Source of the DNA: Shinisaurus crocodilurus
Taxonomy: Eukaryota > Chordata > Lepidosauria > Squamata > Shinisauridae
Assembly (NCBI GenBank): GCA_021292165.1
Contig: CM037880.1
Span: 207,850,255-207,914,254 of the forward strand
DNA length: 64,000 bases
Direction: 5' to 3'
This document shows positions 36,241-47,331 of this stretch, in pieces. A program made the position numbers and the translations under genes. The stretch's first letter is position 1, and the number at the start of each line of letters is the position of its first letter. Under the pieces are notes generated by a model. That model made no database searches. It was not told the origin of the DNA and saw only the letters and a list, made by a program, of their open reading frames with translations.

Positions 36241-37479
36241 ATATGCCAACCAACCCCATTCTCAGAAGGTGAATTGGCTGACTGTTTCAGTTATTTTCCA
36301 AGAGGTGGAGGTTTGTGCTGAACTGGATTGTCTGGTTCAGGTTGAGGGTGCTTACCAGAGTCAGTGGTGGTAGCTTAATGTATTCTTAAAACAAACGAAC
36401 ACTTGGGAAAAAAAACCTTGTTAACTAAGAGGGCAGCAGGGTTAGGCTTCTCCTCCTTTCCCTCTTCCCCTACCATACTTCAAATTAAACTTGTGACCTG
36501 TGGCCTCCCCTGAACAACTGGACAAACTAGTTCTGCCAACGATCCCCTTGATATGACCTTGTTGTTTGCAGAGATCAAGCCCCCCAACTGCCTGAATAAA
36601 ACCCAGCCCTGTTTAAAATACTCCAATGTTTGGGGAGATAATGAAGAATACACCTGCAACTTTAAAATAATAATACAAAATACTTCCATACTGATTTTCC
36701 AGTGCTTCAGTGGTCATGTGAATACAGGAGATCAGTTCATGACAATGGCCAGAATTGTAGATCCCAAACACTCACTCAGGTGCGTTAGAAATTAATTGGT
36801 GTTCCTGCTGGCCTTGATCCTAGCAGGAGTAAAATGCTTCCTCTCTTCATAGTTTCCATCTAAAAGTATAATTGTGAGAGGTATTTAATTTGAATGGTTT
36901 TAATTAATATTTACAAATAGGGGGATTTTGCTAATTAAATGTTCTAAAAACATTTGCCCATCTTGGTTAAGGAGAACTCTCTGGAGCATACTTTACACTA
37001 GCTTTTAGCTCAAAACTCCCACTGACATTAACAAGAGTTCTCCATGCAGAACGAGAATGGAATAAGAAATGCAAAAGCATGCCAGAAATGTTTTATGAGT
37101 TTGCCCTCAGAGTTTTATTACTTCTTAGTAGAAGATAGGAGGACTAGAACATTCTTGACTTCCACTTGAAATGTTTAGGGAAAAGATCTTGTTTCACTCC
37201 AAAATAAACAATGAATATGCTAATTCTCTGAATCTATTCAGAATTGTGTGTCGTAAATATGGGAGAAGGAGTGTTTTAGTATTATGATGGGCAAAAATCA
37301 TATTTTTACTCTTCACAAAGGCTAGGCTATAAAACTTCCCCTTGATATGTTAAAATCCACATTCAGACAGATTTTGTCATGGATATGCTTTTAACAAAGA
37401 ACACCCCACTAGTGATTTCTGGAACCATTGTGTTTGTGAAGGACTGGGCATCACAGCCTAGTTCAGACTATCACCTAAA
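36241..37479. other. intron sequence, nothing recognised
   Basis: Read on both strands. The 80-codon frame at 36553-36795 has several cysteines but no domain pattern or splice sites that I would trust. Confidence 0.35.
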
Positions 37480-37612
37480 CCAGCCTTCATCAGTGTGGTG
37501 CCTGTATTGGACTACAGCTCCCATAAATCCAGCCACCATTGCCAATGCTCAGGAAAATGGGAGTTGTACTCACAAACATCTGGAGCACACCACATTGGGA
37601 AAGGCTGACCAG
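37480..37612. mobile_element. palindromic MITE, degenerate
   Basis: ccagccttcatcagtgtggt pairs with accacattgggaaaggctg, and tggactacagctcccataaa with aaatgggagttgtactcac. It is related in layout to the hAT MITEs. No TSD found. Confidence 0.55.
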
Positions 37613-38144
37613 AACCATGGTTTAGGTCAGGGGTCCCCAAGCTTTTTCAACTTAGACCCAAGTCTAACTGGGTCACTTCAGAGATATTTGTTGGCATTCC
37701 CAGGCAAAGCAGGATTCCCTGCAAATTGACCAGAACCAAATCCTGACCTTCCTGAAACTTGTGAGCAATTCGGCTCTTCAGAGGACTGTATAAAAGCAGG
37801 CACTGTCTCTGCAAAGATTTGCTAGTTTATTTTACTTTTCCATACATGGAAATGCTGGAGGGAAGAGGGAGAGGAGTCAAGTGACTGACAGGTCTACCTT
37901 TTAATCACAGGGAACAGTTTAGCAATCACAGTGCTTCAAGGAGAGATGTATATACCGTATGTATATACTGTATATACTGTAGTATATACTGCTTTGCTTA
38001 AGCCTGCTCTGTCATCCATTAGTTCTGTTTCATCTCAGGAGGACCATTTCAAGAGCTGTGGTGGAGTTGTTTGTGTGTGGCTTGTGTACCTTCTTGATTT
38101 CCTGTCCTTCCAACCAATCTTCATTCTTGCAACCAGTCCTTATT

Positions 38145-38310
38145 CAGGGCCAGTGCTACCATTAGGCCAAGTAGGCAGCTGCCTAGGGCGCAGGGCTAAA
38201 GGGGGCACCAGAAACGCCTTGAAAAAAAAATACAGCGCTCTCAAGTGAGAAGGGGGCACGCTAAATATCTGATCTTGCCTAGGGCACCAAACTGCATTGC
38301 ACCGTCACTG
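38145..38310. mobile_element. hAT-type MITE, 166 bp, perfect TSD
   Basis: It begins CAGGGCCAGTGCTACC and ends GCATTGCACCGTCACTG. The flanking 8 bp TCCTTATT is identical (38137-38144 and 38311-38318). Both ends are near copies of the ends of the large element at 56666-57829: ggcagctgcctagg, gggcacc, and ctaaatatctgatcttgcct. It is a small deletion relative of that element. Confidence 0.9.
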
Positions 38311-38931
38311 TCCTTATTCCAACATCGCATTCATATTTTTTTCAAATTCTTTGTTTTCCATTTCAGGCCATTCCTTCAGACTGTGATCCTTTCTCTTAAA
38401 GTTGTTTCATTTCTTGTTATTGTTGTTTGTTGGTCTGTCTTGTTAGAACCCAGTTGCATAGGCAGGGCCACCTCCCTTTCCCACTACCACTACATTTGGG
38501 CCTTAGTTTTATAGGTTAGGTTTCATTTTGACTCTAGTGCTATGTTCTCTCTTCTTTTTTTACTAGCGTGTATCAGCAATTTCTTACACTACTTCAGTGT
38601 TCTGTCTGTCTGCAGTATTTGAGGTGTGTGGGTCTCTTAGTATGTTATGTAAATGTGTTTGCACCCTGTTATTTTTACTTTATACACACACACACTGCTG
38701 TCAGTGACCTATTATGCACAAGCTCTCTTGCTGTCATTCCCTCATATTTCCTTTCCTGTAATATATCTTTATGTTGTTGCCAACTAGTGGTAAAAGGGCC
38801 AAAGTATTTCTTTTAGAAAAGTTGAAAATGAGCATGCTCCAGGCTTGTGCTTTTGAGTCTGGTTCCAAGATGGATGTCAAACTGAGAACTGTATGAAGAA
38901 ATAGACTTGGGATGTGTGAGGATTTCATTCA

Positions 38932-39235
38932 GGGGTGGAAGTCTGGCGAACTTGCTGGGCTCGACGCCACGAACTCTGTCCCACCTACCTACTTCCCTGG
39001 CTCGACTTGCGTTCTCCCGAGCTGAACCAGGGGAGCGAGTTCCAGGTTCCTGGCGGGCCGCTTTTTACGTAGAAAATGGCGTAAGATACGCCAAAAATAG
39101 GTGCAATTTGTGCAAGCTACACAAATTGTGGCCACTATTAATGTATTTTACGCCATTCTCTATGTAAAAAGCGGCCCGCCGGGAAGCCAGAAGCTTGCCA
39201 AGCCAGAGGTGGGTCAGGTCCCTGGAGGGCCACCC
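38932..39235. mobile_element. palindromic element with TTTACGTAGAA core
   Basis: gcgggccgctttttacgtag is inverted as catgtaaaaagcggcccgc-like sequence at 39158-39180. atggcgtaagatacgcc faces attttacgccattc. A related copy is at 52390-52705. The outer ends are not securely defined. Confidence 0.6.
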
Positions 39236-39274
39236 ACCACTAGAATAAACCAGTTGTTGTCTCACTGGTGTAGG

Positions 39275-39473
39275 CAGGGGAGGCTGGTGACTCCTATGTC
39301 AGTTGGGTTCCTTATCCATTACACCTTTTATTCTGAGCCTTATATGAGCTATCCATGGTTGTAAACCTATTTTGAGGATGGAGTACAGCACCATGGATAG
39401 CTCCTATGAAGCTCAGAATAAAAGCTGCAATGGATAAGGAGCCCCACTGACACAGAAGTCCCAGTCTCCCTTG
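39275..39473. mobile_element. hAT-type MITE, 199 bp, with TSD
   Basis: caggggaggctggtgactcc opposite an inverted ...cagtctcccttg end. The arms share ccttatccattacacctttt / aaaagctgcaatggataagg. Flanking octamers GGTGTAGG (39267-39274) and AGTGTAGG (39474-39481) match at 7 of 8. Confidence 0.85.
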
Positions 39474-40683
39474 AGTGTAGGCTACCTATGTTACACTTCC
39501 CACCCCATAATTAGTTTTGATTGTGCTGAGCACAAGAGCCCCTGCACCTATCCTTCTGTAATTAGGCACTTCTTTTTGTGGGTTTTTTTTTTTTTTTTAA
39601 CCAAGGGGCACTTCTACAATGGCTGCTGTTTTCCTAGAAATGGCCCACCAAACAATAGGAGGGATTAGAGAACCTTTTTTTTAGCCACCCCAAAACTGTA
39701 AAGACTGCCCTTGAACAAAAGGCACAAAGTTTCAATTTTCTAAATCTCACTTCGAGTTCAGGCCCAAATTGAATCGGGCAGCCTATGAATTAGTCTGAAC
39801 AATTTTCTAGATTGCTTGTTTTGTTCTAGTAACACACACTTATAGACCAGGGGGACTCTGTTGTTAACATTCAGGGAAGGCAGGACAAGGCACCGGCCAT
39901 TCCAGTACGAAAAGAAAGGCAGAAGCATAAAGGGAATAGAGAACTATGGACGGAAAGGACTCTCCAGTGGTGTGATCTGCCTGAAGTGCAAGCTGGTCAC
40001 GCTGTTGGAAGAAAAAGTCAGAGGACTGCACTGGAGCAGCAAGTGTCAACCCTCAGGAGTATAAGAGAAAGTGAAGAGTTCTTAGACAGAACGGTGGATC
40101 TACAGCAGCAAAGTGTAGTACAGGAGCCAGAAGGGCAGTGGCAAGATGAGGCAGAATCAGAGAATGCTGAAGCAAGGGAAAATAACGTAGGGGGAACTCC
40201 CTGGAAAAGGGTGACTGTTAGGAGCAGAAGAACTAGAAGACATCCTGCACCTGTGGAAGCAGTGGAGCTATGGAACCACTTTCAGGTACTTGAGGCTGAC
40301 ACCGGAGGACAGCCTGCAGAGGATGAATTACCAGGCACCCAACGTGACAGCGAGCAAGAGGCTGAAGGTCAGTCAAGCAAAGGCAATCAAACCAAGGCTT
40401 ACAGCAAGAGAAAGAGAAGAGTACTAGTTGTGGGAGACTCCCTCCTGCGGGGGATTGAAGCCAAAGTATGTCGCGAAGACCCATGGACTCACCAGGTGTG
40501 CTGTCTCCCTGGGGCACGGATTAAAGATGTGACAGAACAGCTGCCGAGGCTCATAACACCCACCAATACATATCCCTTTCTTCTCATCCACGTGGGTACA
40601 AATGATACTGCCAAGCAGAGTTACAAAGAAATTACATCAGACTTTGAAGAGTTGGGAAGGGAACTCAAGAACTTTGGGGCACA

Positions 40684-41003
40684 ATTGAAATTAAATTAAA
40701 ATTTAATTAGAGAAAAAAAATTAACTTCATTCAAGAAAGACTGGAAACCTCTGGTGGAATTCTTGGGGAAGAGGGAAAGTGACTTAATAACTTTTGGTTT
40801 TGATTTCTGAATATTGGTAAGGTGATAGAAATTCTTTCTGTGAAAATAGAAGAAACTTAGATTGGATAAGGATTGGTAATGTTTGTCAGACAATGAGGCG
40901 GAAGCCAAATGTTGTTTTGGAAAAATCAATTAAAAAAATTAAATAATAATAATAATAATAATAATAATTATTATTATTATTATTATTATTATTATTTTAA
41001 AAA
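40684..41003 (+). mobile_element. nested 5'-truncated LINE insertion (probably L1-like)
   Basis: 320 bp inserted into CR1 ORF1. It is flanked by a perfect 17 bp duplication, aagaactttggggcaca (40667-40683 and 41004-41020). The start decodes to FKKDWKPLVEFLGKRESDLI before a stop, like an L1-type ORF2 C-terminus. It ends in an A/T-rich tail containing (AAT)n followed by (ATT)n. The family assignment is tentative; the insertion itself is clear. Confidence 0.85.
40943..40998. repeat. self-complementary (AAT)n(ATT)n array
   Basis: An AAT run switches to an ATT run, so the tail is a perfect inverted repeat. Confidence 0.9.
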
Positions 41004-41410
41004 AAGAACTTTGGGGCACAGATAGTTTTCTCATCCATCCTTCCAGTACTTGGAAGAGGAATAGAAAGGGAAAGAAAAATGCTCCGAGTTAATGACTGGC
41101 TATGAAGGTGGTTCCGACGCAAGAGATTTGGATTCTGGGACCACGGGCTACACTTCCTGGAAGATGGACTGCTGGCAAAGGATGGGTTGCACCTCACAAG
41201 GACTGGGAAGTATGTGTTTGGTCACAGCATGAGGAACTTCATCAGGAGGGCTTTAAACTGAATCCAACAGGGGAGGGAGACATAAACTCGGGGGTAACAA
41301 TGAAAGAAGGCCTCTGTGCCACAACGGAGAGAACAGCTCCAGCGGTGCCCAATAATAGTCTACCACAAAATGTAGGAAGAAAGTCGGACTATAAAGCACA
41401 TAGTCTTTGA

Positions 41411-44177
41411 TGTCTCTATACTAATGCCCAGAATATGGGCAACAAACTTGAACTTTTAATACATGAGGGCAAATACAACTTGATAGGTGTAACTGAAACT
41501 TGGTGGGATGACTCCCATGGCTGGAATACAGCAATTGAAGGATATAACTTGTTCAAAAGGAACAGAAGCAACAGAAAGGGAGGTGGAGTTGCGCTGTATG
41601 TTAAAAATAGGTATCTCAGCACAGAGATACAGGAGGATGAGCTTGGCAGCCCCACTGAGAGCATCTGGGTTAAAAGGGGGCAAGGAATAAGACGAACATG
41701 GCGGTTGGAGTCTACTACCGACCACCCAATCAAGGAGAAGACGAGGATGAAACTTTTGAAAAGCAAATTGCCTTTGTTTCAAGGAGGCATGATGTAGTAG
41801 TGATGGGTGACTTCAATTTCCCCGATATCTGTTGGGAGACAAATTCTGCCAATTGCCAAACATGGCCCCTCCAAGAAATTCCTGAGTTGTGTTGCTGATA
41901 ACTTCCTCCTACAGAAAGTGGAGGAAGGAACTAGAGGATCAGCTATCCTTGACCTGATTCTAACCAACAGAGACGACTTAGTGGATAAAGTGGCAGTTTC
42001 GGGAACTCTGGGGGAAAATGACCATGTTATACTTGAGTTCTTGATTCTAAAGGAAGCAAAAGCTGAGTGTAGCCAAATGTGTACCCCGGATTTTAGGAAA
42101 GCCAGTTTTAATAAACTCAGAACAATGATAAGTAAGGTCCCATGGCAAGTGACTCTAATGAGAAAAGGAGCCCAGGAGGGGTGGGAGTTTTTAAAAAAGG
42201 AAATTCTAAAGGCACAATTACAAACAATTCTCACAAGGAAAAAAGGCAGAGGGCACAGAAGAAGCCAATGTGGCTTAACAAAAAACTCAGAGATGACCTG
42301 AAAACAAAAAAAGGACACATACAGGATGTGGAAGGAAGGCCAGGCTACAAGGGAAGAGTACAGGCAGGTAGCACAGAACTGCAGGAATAGTGTCAGGAAG
42401 ACTAAAGCTGAGAATGAGCTGAGGCTAGCCAGGGATGCTAAAAACAACAAAAAAGCTTTCTTCAGATACATGCATAGTAAAAGACAGAGGAAAGAAATGG
42501 TGGTTCAACCACGCAATGAGGATGGCAAATTGATAACAGAAGACAAAGAAAAGGCGGAAGTGTTCAATTCCTACTTCGGCTCGGTCTTTTCCCAAAAGAG
42601 GGTCTGTGACCCCCCTGGCAAACCTGAAGTGCAGACTGAAGGGGCAGGATTGCAGCTTGAGATTGATAGGCAAATGGTCAAGGAACACCTGATTACTTTG
42701 AACAAGTTTAAATCTCCAGGGCCTGATGAACTGCATCCTAGAGTAATAAAGGAACTGGCAGAAGAACTCTCAGAACCACTGTCTATTATCTTAGAGAAAT
42801 CATGGAGGACATGTGAAGTGCCAGATGACTGGAGGAGGGCAAATGTTGTTCCCATCTTCAAAAAGGGCAAGAAGGAGGAACCTGGGAACTATAGACCAGT
42901 CAGTCTGACATCAATCCCTGGGAAAATTTTGGAGCAGATTATAAAGAAGTCAGTCTGCAAGCACCTTGAAAGCAATGCAGTGATTACTAGAAGCCAGCAT
43001 GGATTTGTCAAGAACAAATCCTGCCAGACTAATCTGATCTCATTTTTTGATCGGGTAATCTCCCTTGTGGACTGTGGGAATGCTGTGGACATCATATATC
43101 TGGACTTCAGCAAAGCTTTCGACAAAGTGCCTCATGATATCCTGATTAGCAAGCTAGCTAAAAGTGGGCTGGATGGAACAACTATCAGGTGGATCCACAA
43201 TTGGCTACAGAATTGGACTCAAAGAGTGCTTATCAATGGTACCTTCTCAAACTGGGGAGAGGTAACGAGTGGGGTACCACAGGGCTCGGTCCTGGGCTCA
43301 TTGCTCTTCAACATTTTTATTAATGACTTGGATGAGGAGGTGCAGGGAATGCTTATCAAATTTGCAGATGATACAAAGTTGGGTGGAACAGCTAATACTC
43401 TGGAAGACAGAAATAAAATTCAAAGTGATCTCGATAGGCTAGAGTGCTGGGCCGAAAACAACAGAATGAAATTTAATAGGGATAAATACCAAGTGTTGCA
43501 CCTAGGGAAAGGAAACCAAATGCAGAGTTACAAGGGACACTTGGCTCAACAATACTACAAGTGAGAAGGATCTTGGAATTGTTGTAGATCACAAACTGAA
43601 TATGAGCCAGCAGTGCGATGTGGCTGCAAAGAAGGCAAATGCTATTTTGGGCTGCATTAATAGAAGTTTAACTTCCAAATTGCATGAAGTGATAATTCCC
43701 CTTTACTCAGCACTGTTTAGGCCTCATCTTGAGTACTGCGTCCAGTTCTGGGCATCACACTTTAAGAAGGATGTAGACAAACTGGAGGGGGTTCAGAGAA
43801 GGGCAACAAGGATGATAAAGGGACTGGAAACAAGGCCTTATGAGGAGAGACTGAAAGAACTGGGCATGTTTAGCCTTCAGAAGAGAAGACTGAGGGAAGA
43901 TATGATCACACTCTTCCAGTACCTGAAGGGTTGTCACACAGAGGAGGGCCAGGATCTCTTCTCGATCATCCCAGTTTGCAGGACATGGAATAAGGGGCTC
44001 AAGTTACAGGAAGCCAAATTCCACCTAAACATCAGGAAAAATTTCCTGACTGTTAGAGCAATAAGACAATGGAACCAATTACCTAGGGAGGTGGTGAGCT
44101 CTCCCACTCTGGAGGCATTCAAGGTGAAGCTGGACGGCCATCTGTCAGGGATGCTTTGGCCTGGATTCCTGCATTGA
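41411..44177 (+). pseudogene. CR1 ORF2: APE endonuclease and reverse transcriptase, frameshifted
   Basis: Endonuclease blocks in order: LIGVTETWWDD, GGGVALYV, VYYRPPNQG, VVVMGDFNFPD, then a terminal ENDH. These are spread over at least three frames between 41435 and 42300. The RT region is open from 42326 to 43564: DDWRRANVVPIFKKGKKEEP, YRPVSLTSIPGKILE, then DFSKAFDKVPHDIL, then GVPQGSVLGSLLFNIFINDL, then the catalytic IKFADDTKLGG. A frameshift near 43520 moves the frame to 43602-44177, which carries the thumb/C-terminal part ([40 protein letters not shown]). It is inactive, but the 412-codon open RT block indicates moderate age. It supplies the reference for the CR1 fragments elsewhere in the intron. 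Confidence 0.92.
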
Positions 44178-44731
44178 GCAGGGGGTTGGACTCGATGGCC
44201 TTGTAGGCCCCTTCCAACTCTAATTTTCTATCATTCTATGATTGTATGAAATCATTTTCTGAATCGCCAAATTGGGGTCTGAAATGAATCTTGTGTTTGG
44301 TGCACATCCATATATATGGTTCTGCTAAGCAGTGACATTGGCTCCACTAAATAAATGCCAAGTAGGGAATGGCTTCATTTGACCAAAGTTAATCTGCTTT
44401 TTGTAAAATTAAGGCTGTAAAAGACCAATTCCAATCTTACCAAAAGAAGTTGAAAGGGCAGGTCAAGAGGGTCCAAGTTCCCCAAAGCACTTGGATCTTA
44501 TCTAAAGCTAGTGTTGAGCCAATTAGGCCCCTTCCTCACAGGACTGTTTATCTGCTGTGAATGTGCGGGAAGATTTTTAGTGACCTTTGGGGTGAATGCA
44601 CTGAATTTCACTAATTGTTGGTGTGGGTGGTGGTGGTATACCATTCCATGAGATACTACAGAGGGAAACCTCTCTCAGGTGTTAAATAGGGATGTGTTAT
44701 TGCCCCAACATTATTTGCTATTTTCATTGCC

Positions 44732-45770
44732 ATGATTTTACATCTTGTCGAGGGGAAATTTCCCACTGGTGTAATTATATATCGAACAGATCGAAAGCTT
44801 TTTAATCTCAGCAGGCTGAAAGCAAAAAGTAAGGTAATTACAACCTCCATTGTGGAACTTCAGTATGCTGATGATAATGTGGTCTCCGCACATTCAGAGG
44901 ATGATCTCCAAACTATCCTAAATGCTTTTGCAGAAGCATAGGAAAAACTTGGTCTCTCACTTAACATAAAAAAACCCAAAGTGCTTCATCAGCAAGTGCA
45001 AGTTAACCCTTTGGTGATGCCATCTATCCAGCTTGGCGGGGCAATACTGGAAAATGTCGATCATTTTCTCTATCTTGGCAGCTATCTCTCTGTTACAGCC
45101 AACATTGACACTGAAATCCAGCATCGTTTGAGCTCCGCAAGTGCCGCGTTTTCTCGAATGAAACATAGAGTGTTCGAGGATCGGGATATTTGTAAGAAGA
45201 CCAAAACACTGGTTTATGAAGCCATTGTATTACCAACTTTATTGTATGCCTGCGAAACATGGACTATCTATAAACGTCATTTCCACCTCCTTGAAAGATT
45301 TCATCAATCTTGCCTCCGGAAAATCCTGCGAATTACTTGGGAAGATAGGCGAACAAATGTCAGTGTACTGGAAGAAGCAAAGACTACTAGCGTTGAAAAA
45401 ATGATCCTTCAACGCCAACTTCAATGGACCGGTCATGTTGTTCGAATGTCTGACTGCCGTCTCCCAAAGCAGTTACTTTATTCCCAACTCAAGGATGAAA
45501 AGCGGAATATCGGTGCTCAGCATAAGAGGTTTAAAGATGTTCTTAAGGCTAATCTTAAAAAATTCAATATAAACATCGAAAACTGGGAAGCTCTGGCCCA
45601 TGAATGATCTAACTGGAGGTTGGCCTTTCACAAAGGTTCTATGGACTTTGAAGAAGCCCGAGTGCAAGGTGAAAGAGAGAAACGTGCTAAGCGAAAAGCA
45701 CGTCAAACGAATTCTTTACAGGACCATCTTCCATCTGGTAACCTGTGTCCTCACTGTGGAAAGCTGTGTG
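44732..45770 (+). pseudogene. LINE reverse transcriptase fragment with C-terminal zinc motif
   Basis: The first open stretch (44732-44941) contains the RT catalytic block as VELQYADDNVVSAHSEDDLQ. After one stop the frame 44981-45607 reads NVDHFLYLGSYLSV, then ASAAFSRMKHRVFEDRDICK, then YEAIVLPTLLYACETWT, then MILQRQLQWTGHVVRMSD and LPKQLLYSQL. This YLGS...LLYGCETW...LQWLGHVVRM layout is shared by a widespread group of animal LINEs often deposited as endonuclease-reverse transcriptase. I cannot place it surely in a clade (RTE-like or a neighbour). After a second stop the frame continues to GNLCPHCGKLC, a C2H2-type half finger. No endonuclease is present, so it is 5'-truncated and dead. Confidence 0.85.
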
Positions 45771-45898
45771 TCTTTGGCCTACAAGCTTGGGTGTCTTTGG
45801 CCTACAACTCCCAGCATGCCCCAGCCAGCGTAGCTGGCTCAGGCATGCTGGGAGTTGTAGGCCAAAGACATCTGGGGACCCAAGGTTGGAGAACACTG
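45770..45898. mobile_element. palindromic hAT MITE, left end damaged
   Basis: The same family as 47189-47323: ggcctacaactcccagcatg opposite catgctgggagttgtaggcc, right end ggagaacactg. The loop reads GTA here and TAC in the other copy, so it lies in the opposite orientation. The left outer arm is replaced by a repeated gtgtctttggcctacaa. Confidence 0.85.
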
Positions 45899-45955
45899 CC
45901 CTCATCATCAGGCGATCACTCGTGACCGAGTAAGATTGTCTTCCGGGATAAAAGG

Positions 45956-47188
45956 AGGAGATTCTAAAGAAGATTGTGTAGACTCTAGCGATGTGTGTAG
46001 ACTCTAGCCCTAAGGCATGTCTGAAACAGCAGTTGGGGACCTGGATATAATGCAGACCAACCTTCTGCCTTTCCTAAAGGACAGATGACCAATACAGACC
46101 AACCTGCTAACTTTCCTAAAGGACAGCTTTCCTGGAACATGCAATATCAACCTTATTAAAATGTAATTTATGGGCTGGGAGGGATAAAAATTATGCCTTC
46201 AGGACTAGTCATGCTTTTACTGTGTGTAGTGTCTAATGAAGTAAGAGGATGGATTGATGAGTTTTTGGCGGGATAAATTACTACATCTGCTAGATGCAAT
46301 TAGAATTTACAGTACGTTCAAAGTCTTTGTACAAACACCTTTAATTAATGGATTGAGTCTAATTATTTGTGCTTGGGGCTCAATATTGTATCTCAGGTGA
46401 AAAGTAATTGGTAAAAAAAAAGCATTAGCTCATCTCATTTTCTTCATTCTAATTAGTTGTGGGAATTAATATTTTTAAGAACAAACACAAAGTTTGTTAA
46501 ATCAGATAAAGATTTTGTGTTTGTTGGCATGTGATTTGGAGTACATCTGCACTATATAGCTCATTTCCATATTTTCTGCACAGTACATTACCAATGTCCA
46601 TGTGTTCATTGACAAAACACTGCAAAAAACCAGTTTGTATGTACACATGCAAAAAACACTGTACAAAAAGAATCTTGATGTAGTCATAATTGTATTCACA
46701 TCAAGACTGTTTTTATACAGTGTTTTGTGACCTAATGGAAAGAAATTAAAGTGCATCTAATTGCCTAGATACCTTTCTCCCCTTTTGACATTTGGGATTG
46801 TATCCACACTTCTCTGATCCACTAGAACATTTCCTCCTTTATATACCTAGGTTCTCTGAGGTAATTACTAATAGGTCTGAAATTTCAATGGCTGGTTTAT
46901 TTAATCTCTGAAGTTTCATTCTTTTACATAAAAAGTAGGCTTTAGCTCAGTAGGCTTGATAGAAGATCATGGATCCAGTTTTAGAAGATGATAAATGTAG
47001 GCTTTAATCAGTTTGTTTGCATTACATTCAGATATCACACAATCTTTTTCTTTTCTTTTTTAAGGAGACACTTACTGTAACTATGTAAGCCCTGTTCAGG
47101 CATTTTCATCCAGTGTAGATTAAATGTGTGAGGTGGCAGAGCACACTGGCCCCACCTCTTCTGTCACAGTTTCTGTCACCCTCTACAC
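45956..47188. other. intron sequence, nothing recognised
   Basis: AT-rich, no ORF with a domain and no named repeat. Confidence 0.35.
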
Positions 47189-47323
47189 CAGTGTTCTCCA
47201 CCCTTGGGTCCCCAGATGCTTTTGGCCTACAACTCCCAGCATGCCCCAGCCAGCTACGCTGGCTGGGGCATGCTGGGAGTTGTAGGCCAAAAACATCTGG
47301 GGACCCAAGGGTGGAGAACACTG
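47189..47323. mobile_element. near-perfect 135 bp palindromic hAT MITE with TSD
   Basis: Two 66 bp arms differ at a single position and flank a 3 bp loop (TAC). The ends are CAGTGTTCTCC...GGAGAACACTG. The flanking octamer CTCTACAC is identical on both sides (47181-47188 and 47324-47331), the hAT signature. Confidence 0.95.
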
Positions 47324-47331
47324 CTCTACAC

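Larger units (their letters stand above)
39986..41261 (+). pseudogene. CR1 ORF1, esterase-containing, interrupted
   Basis: The N-terminal part has a glutamine/glutamate-rich, probably coiled-coil region (residues 1-110). It follows a short cysteine motif (ICLKCKLVTLLEEKV) upstream in another frame. The esterase domain then shows VLVVGDSLLRG (GDS block), LLIHVGTNDTA (GTND block) and, after the insertion, GLHLTRTGK (the Asp/His block DGLHLT). CR1 ORF1 proteins bind RNA and carry this lipase-like fold of uncertain role. The frame is cut at 40683 by a 320 bp LINE insertion. It picks up again at 41004 with one further in-frame stop near 41101, ending at about 41261. Without the insertion and stop it would be a full domain set. 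Confidence 0.85.
39846..44249 (+). mobile_element. nearly complete CR1 LINE (about 4.1 kb without its nested insert)
   Basis: It has ORF1 with an SGNH-type esterase, ORF2 with an APE-type endonuclease and RT, and the CR1 3' end (ccttgtaggccccttccaac) with a short terminal repeat (tctatcattctatgattgta). It is broken by a nested insertion in ORF1 and by frameshifts in ORF2. The exact 5' end is uncertain, since no TSD was identified. Confidence 0.9.
44630..45955 (+). mobile_element. second LINE type, RT C-terminal part, MITE-disrupted 3' end
   Basis: It starts inside the RT domain and continues to a zinc-finger-like CPHCGKLC and a 3' end (ggcgatcactcgtgaccgag...attgtcttcc). The palindromic MITE at 45770-45898 separates the zinc-finger codons from that 3' end. 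Confidence 0.8.

Noticed and set aside
36553..36795. Cysteine-containing 80-codon ORF as a possible missed Sushi exon
   Set aside because: It lacks the CCP cysteine spacing and Trp, and the flanking CUB and Sushi exons already join in phase without it.
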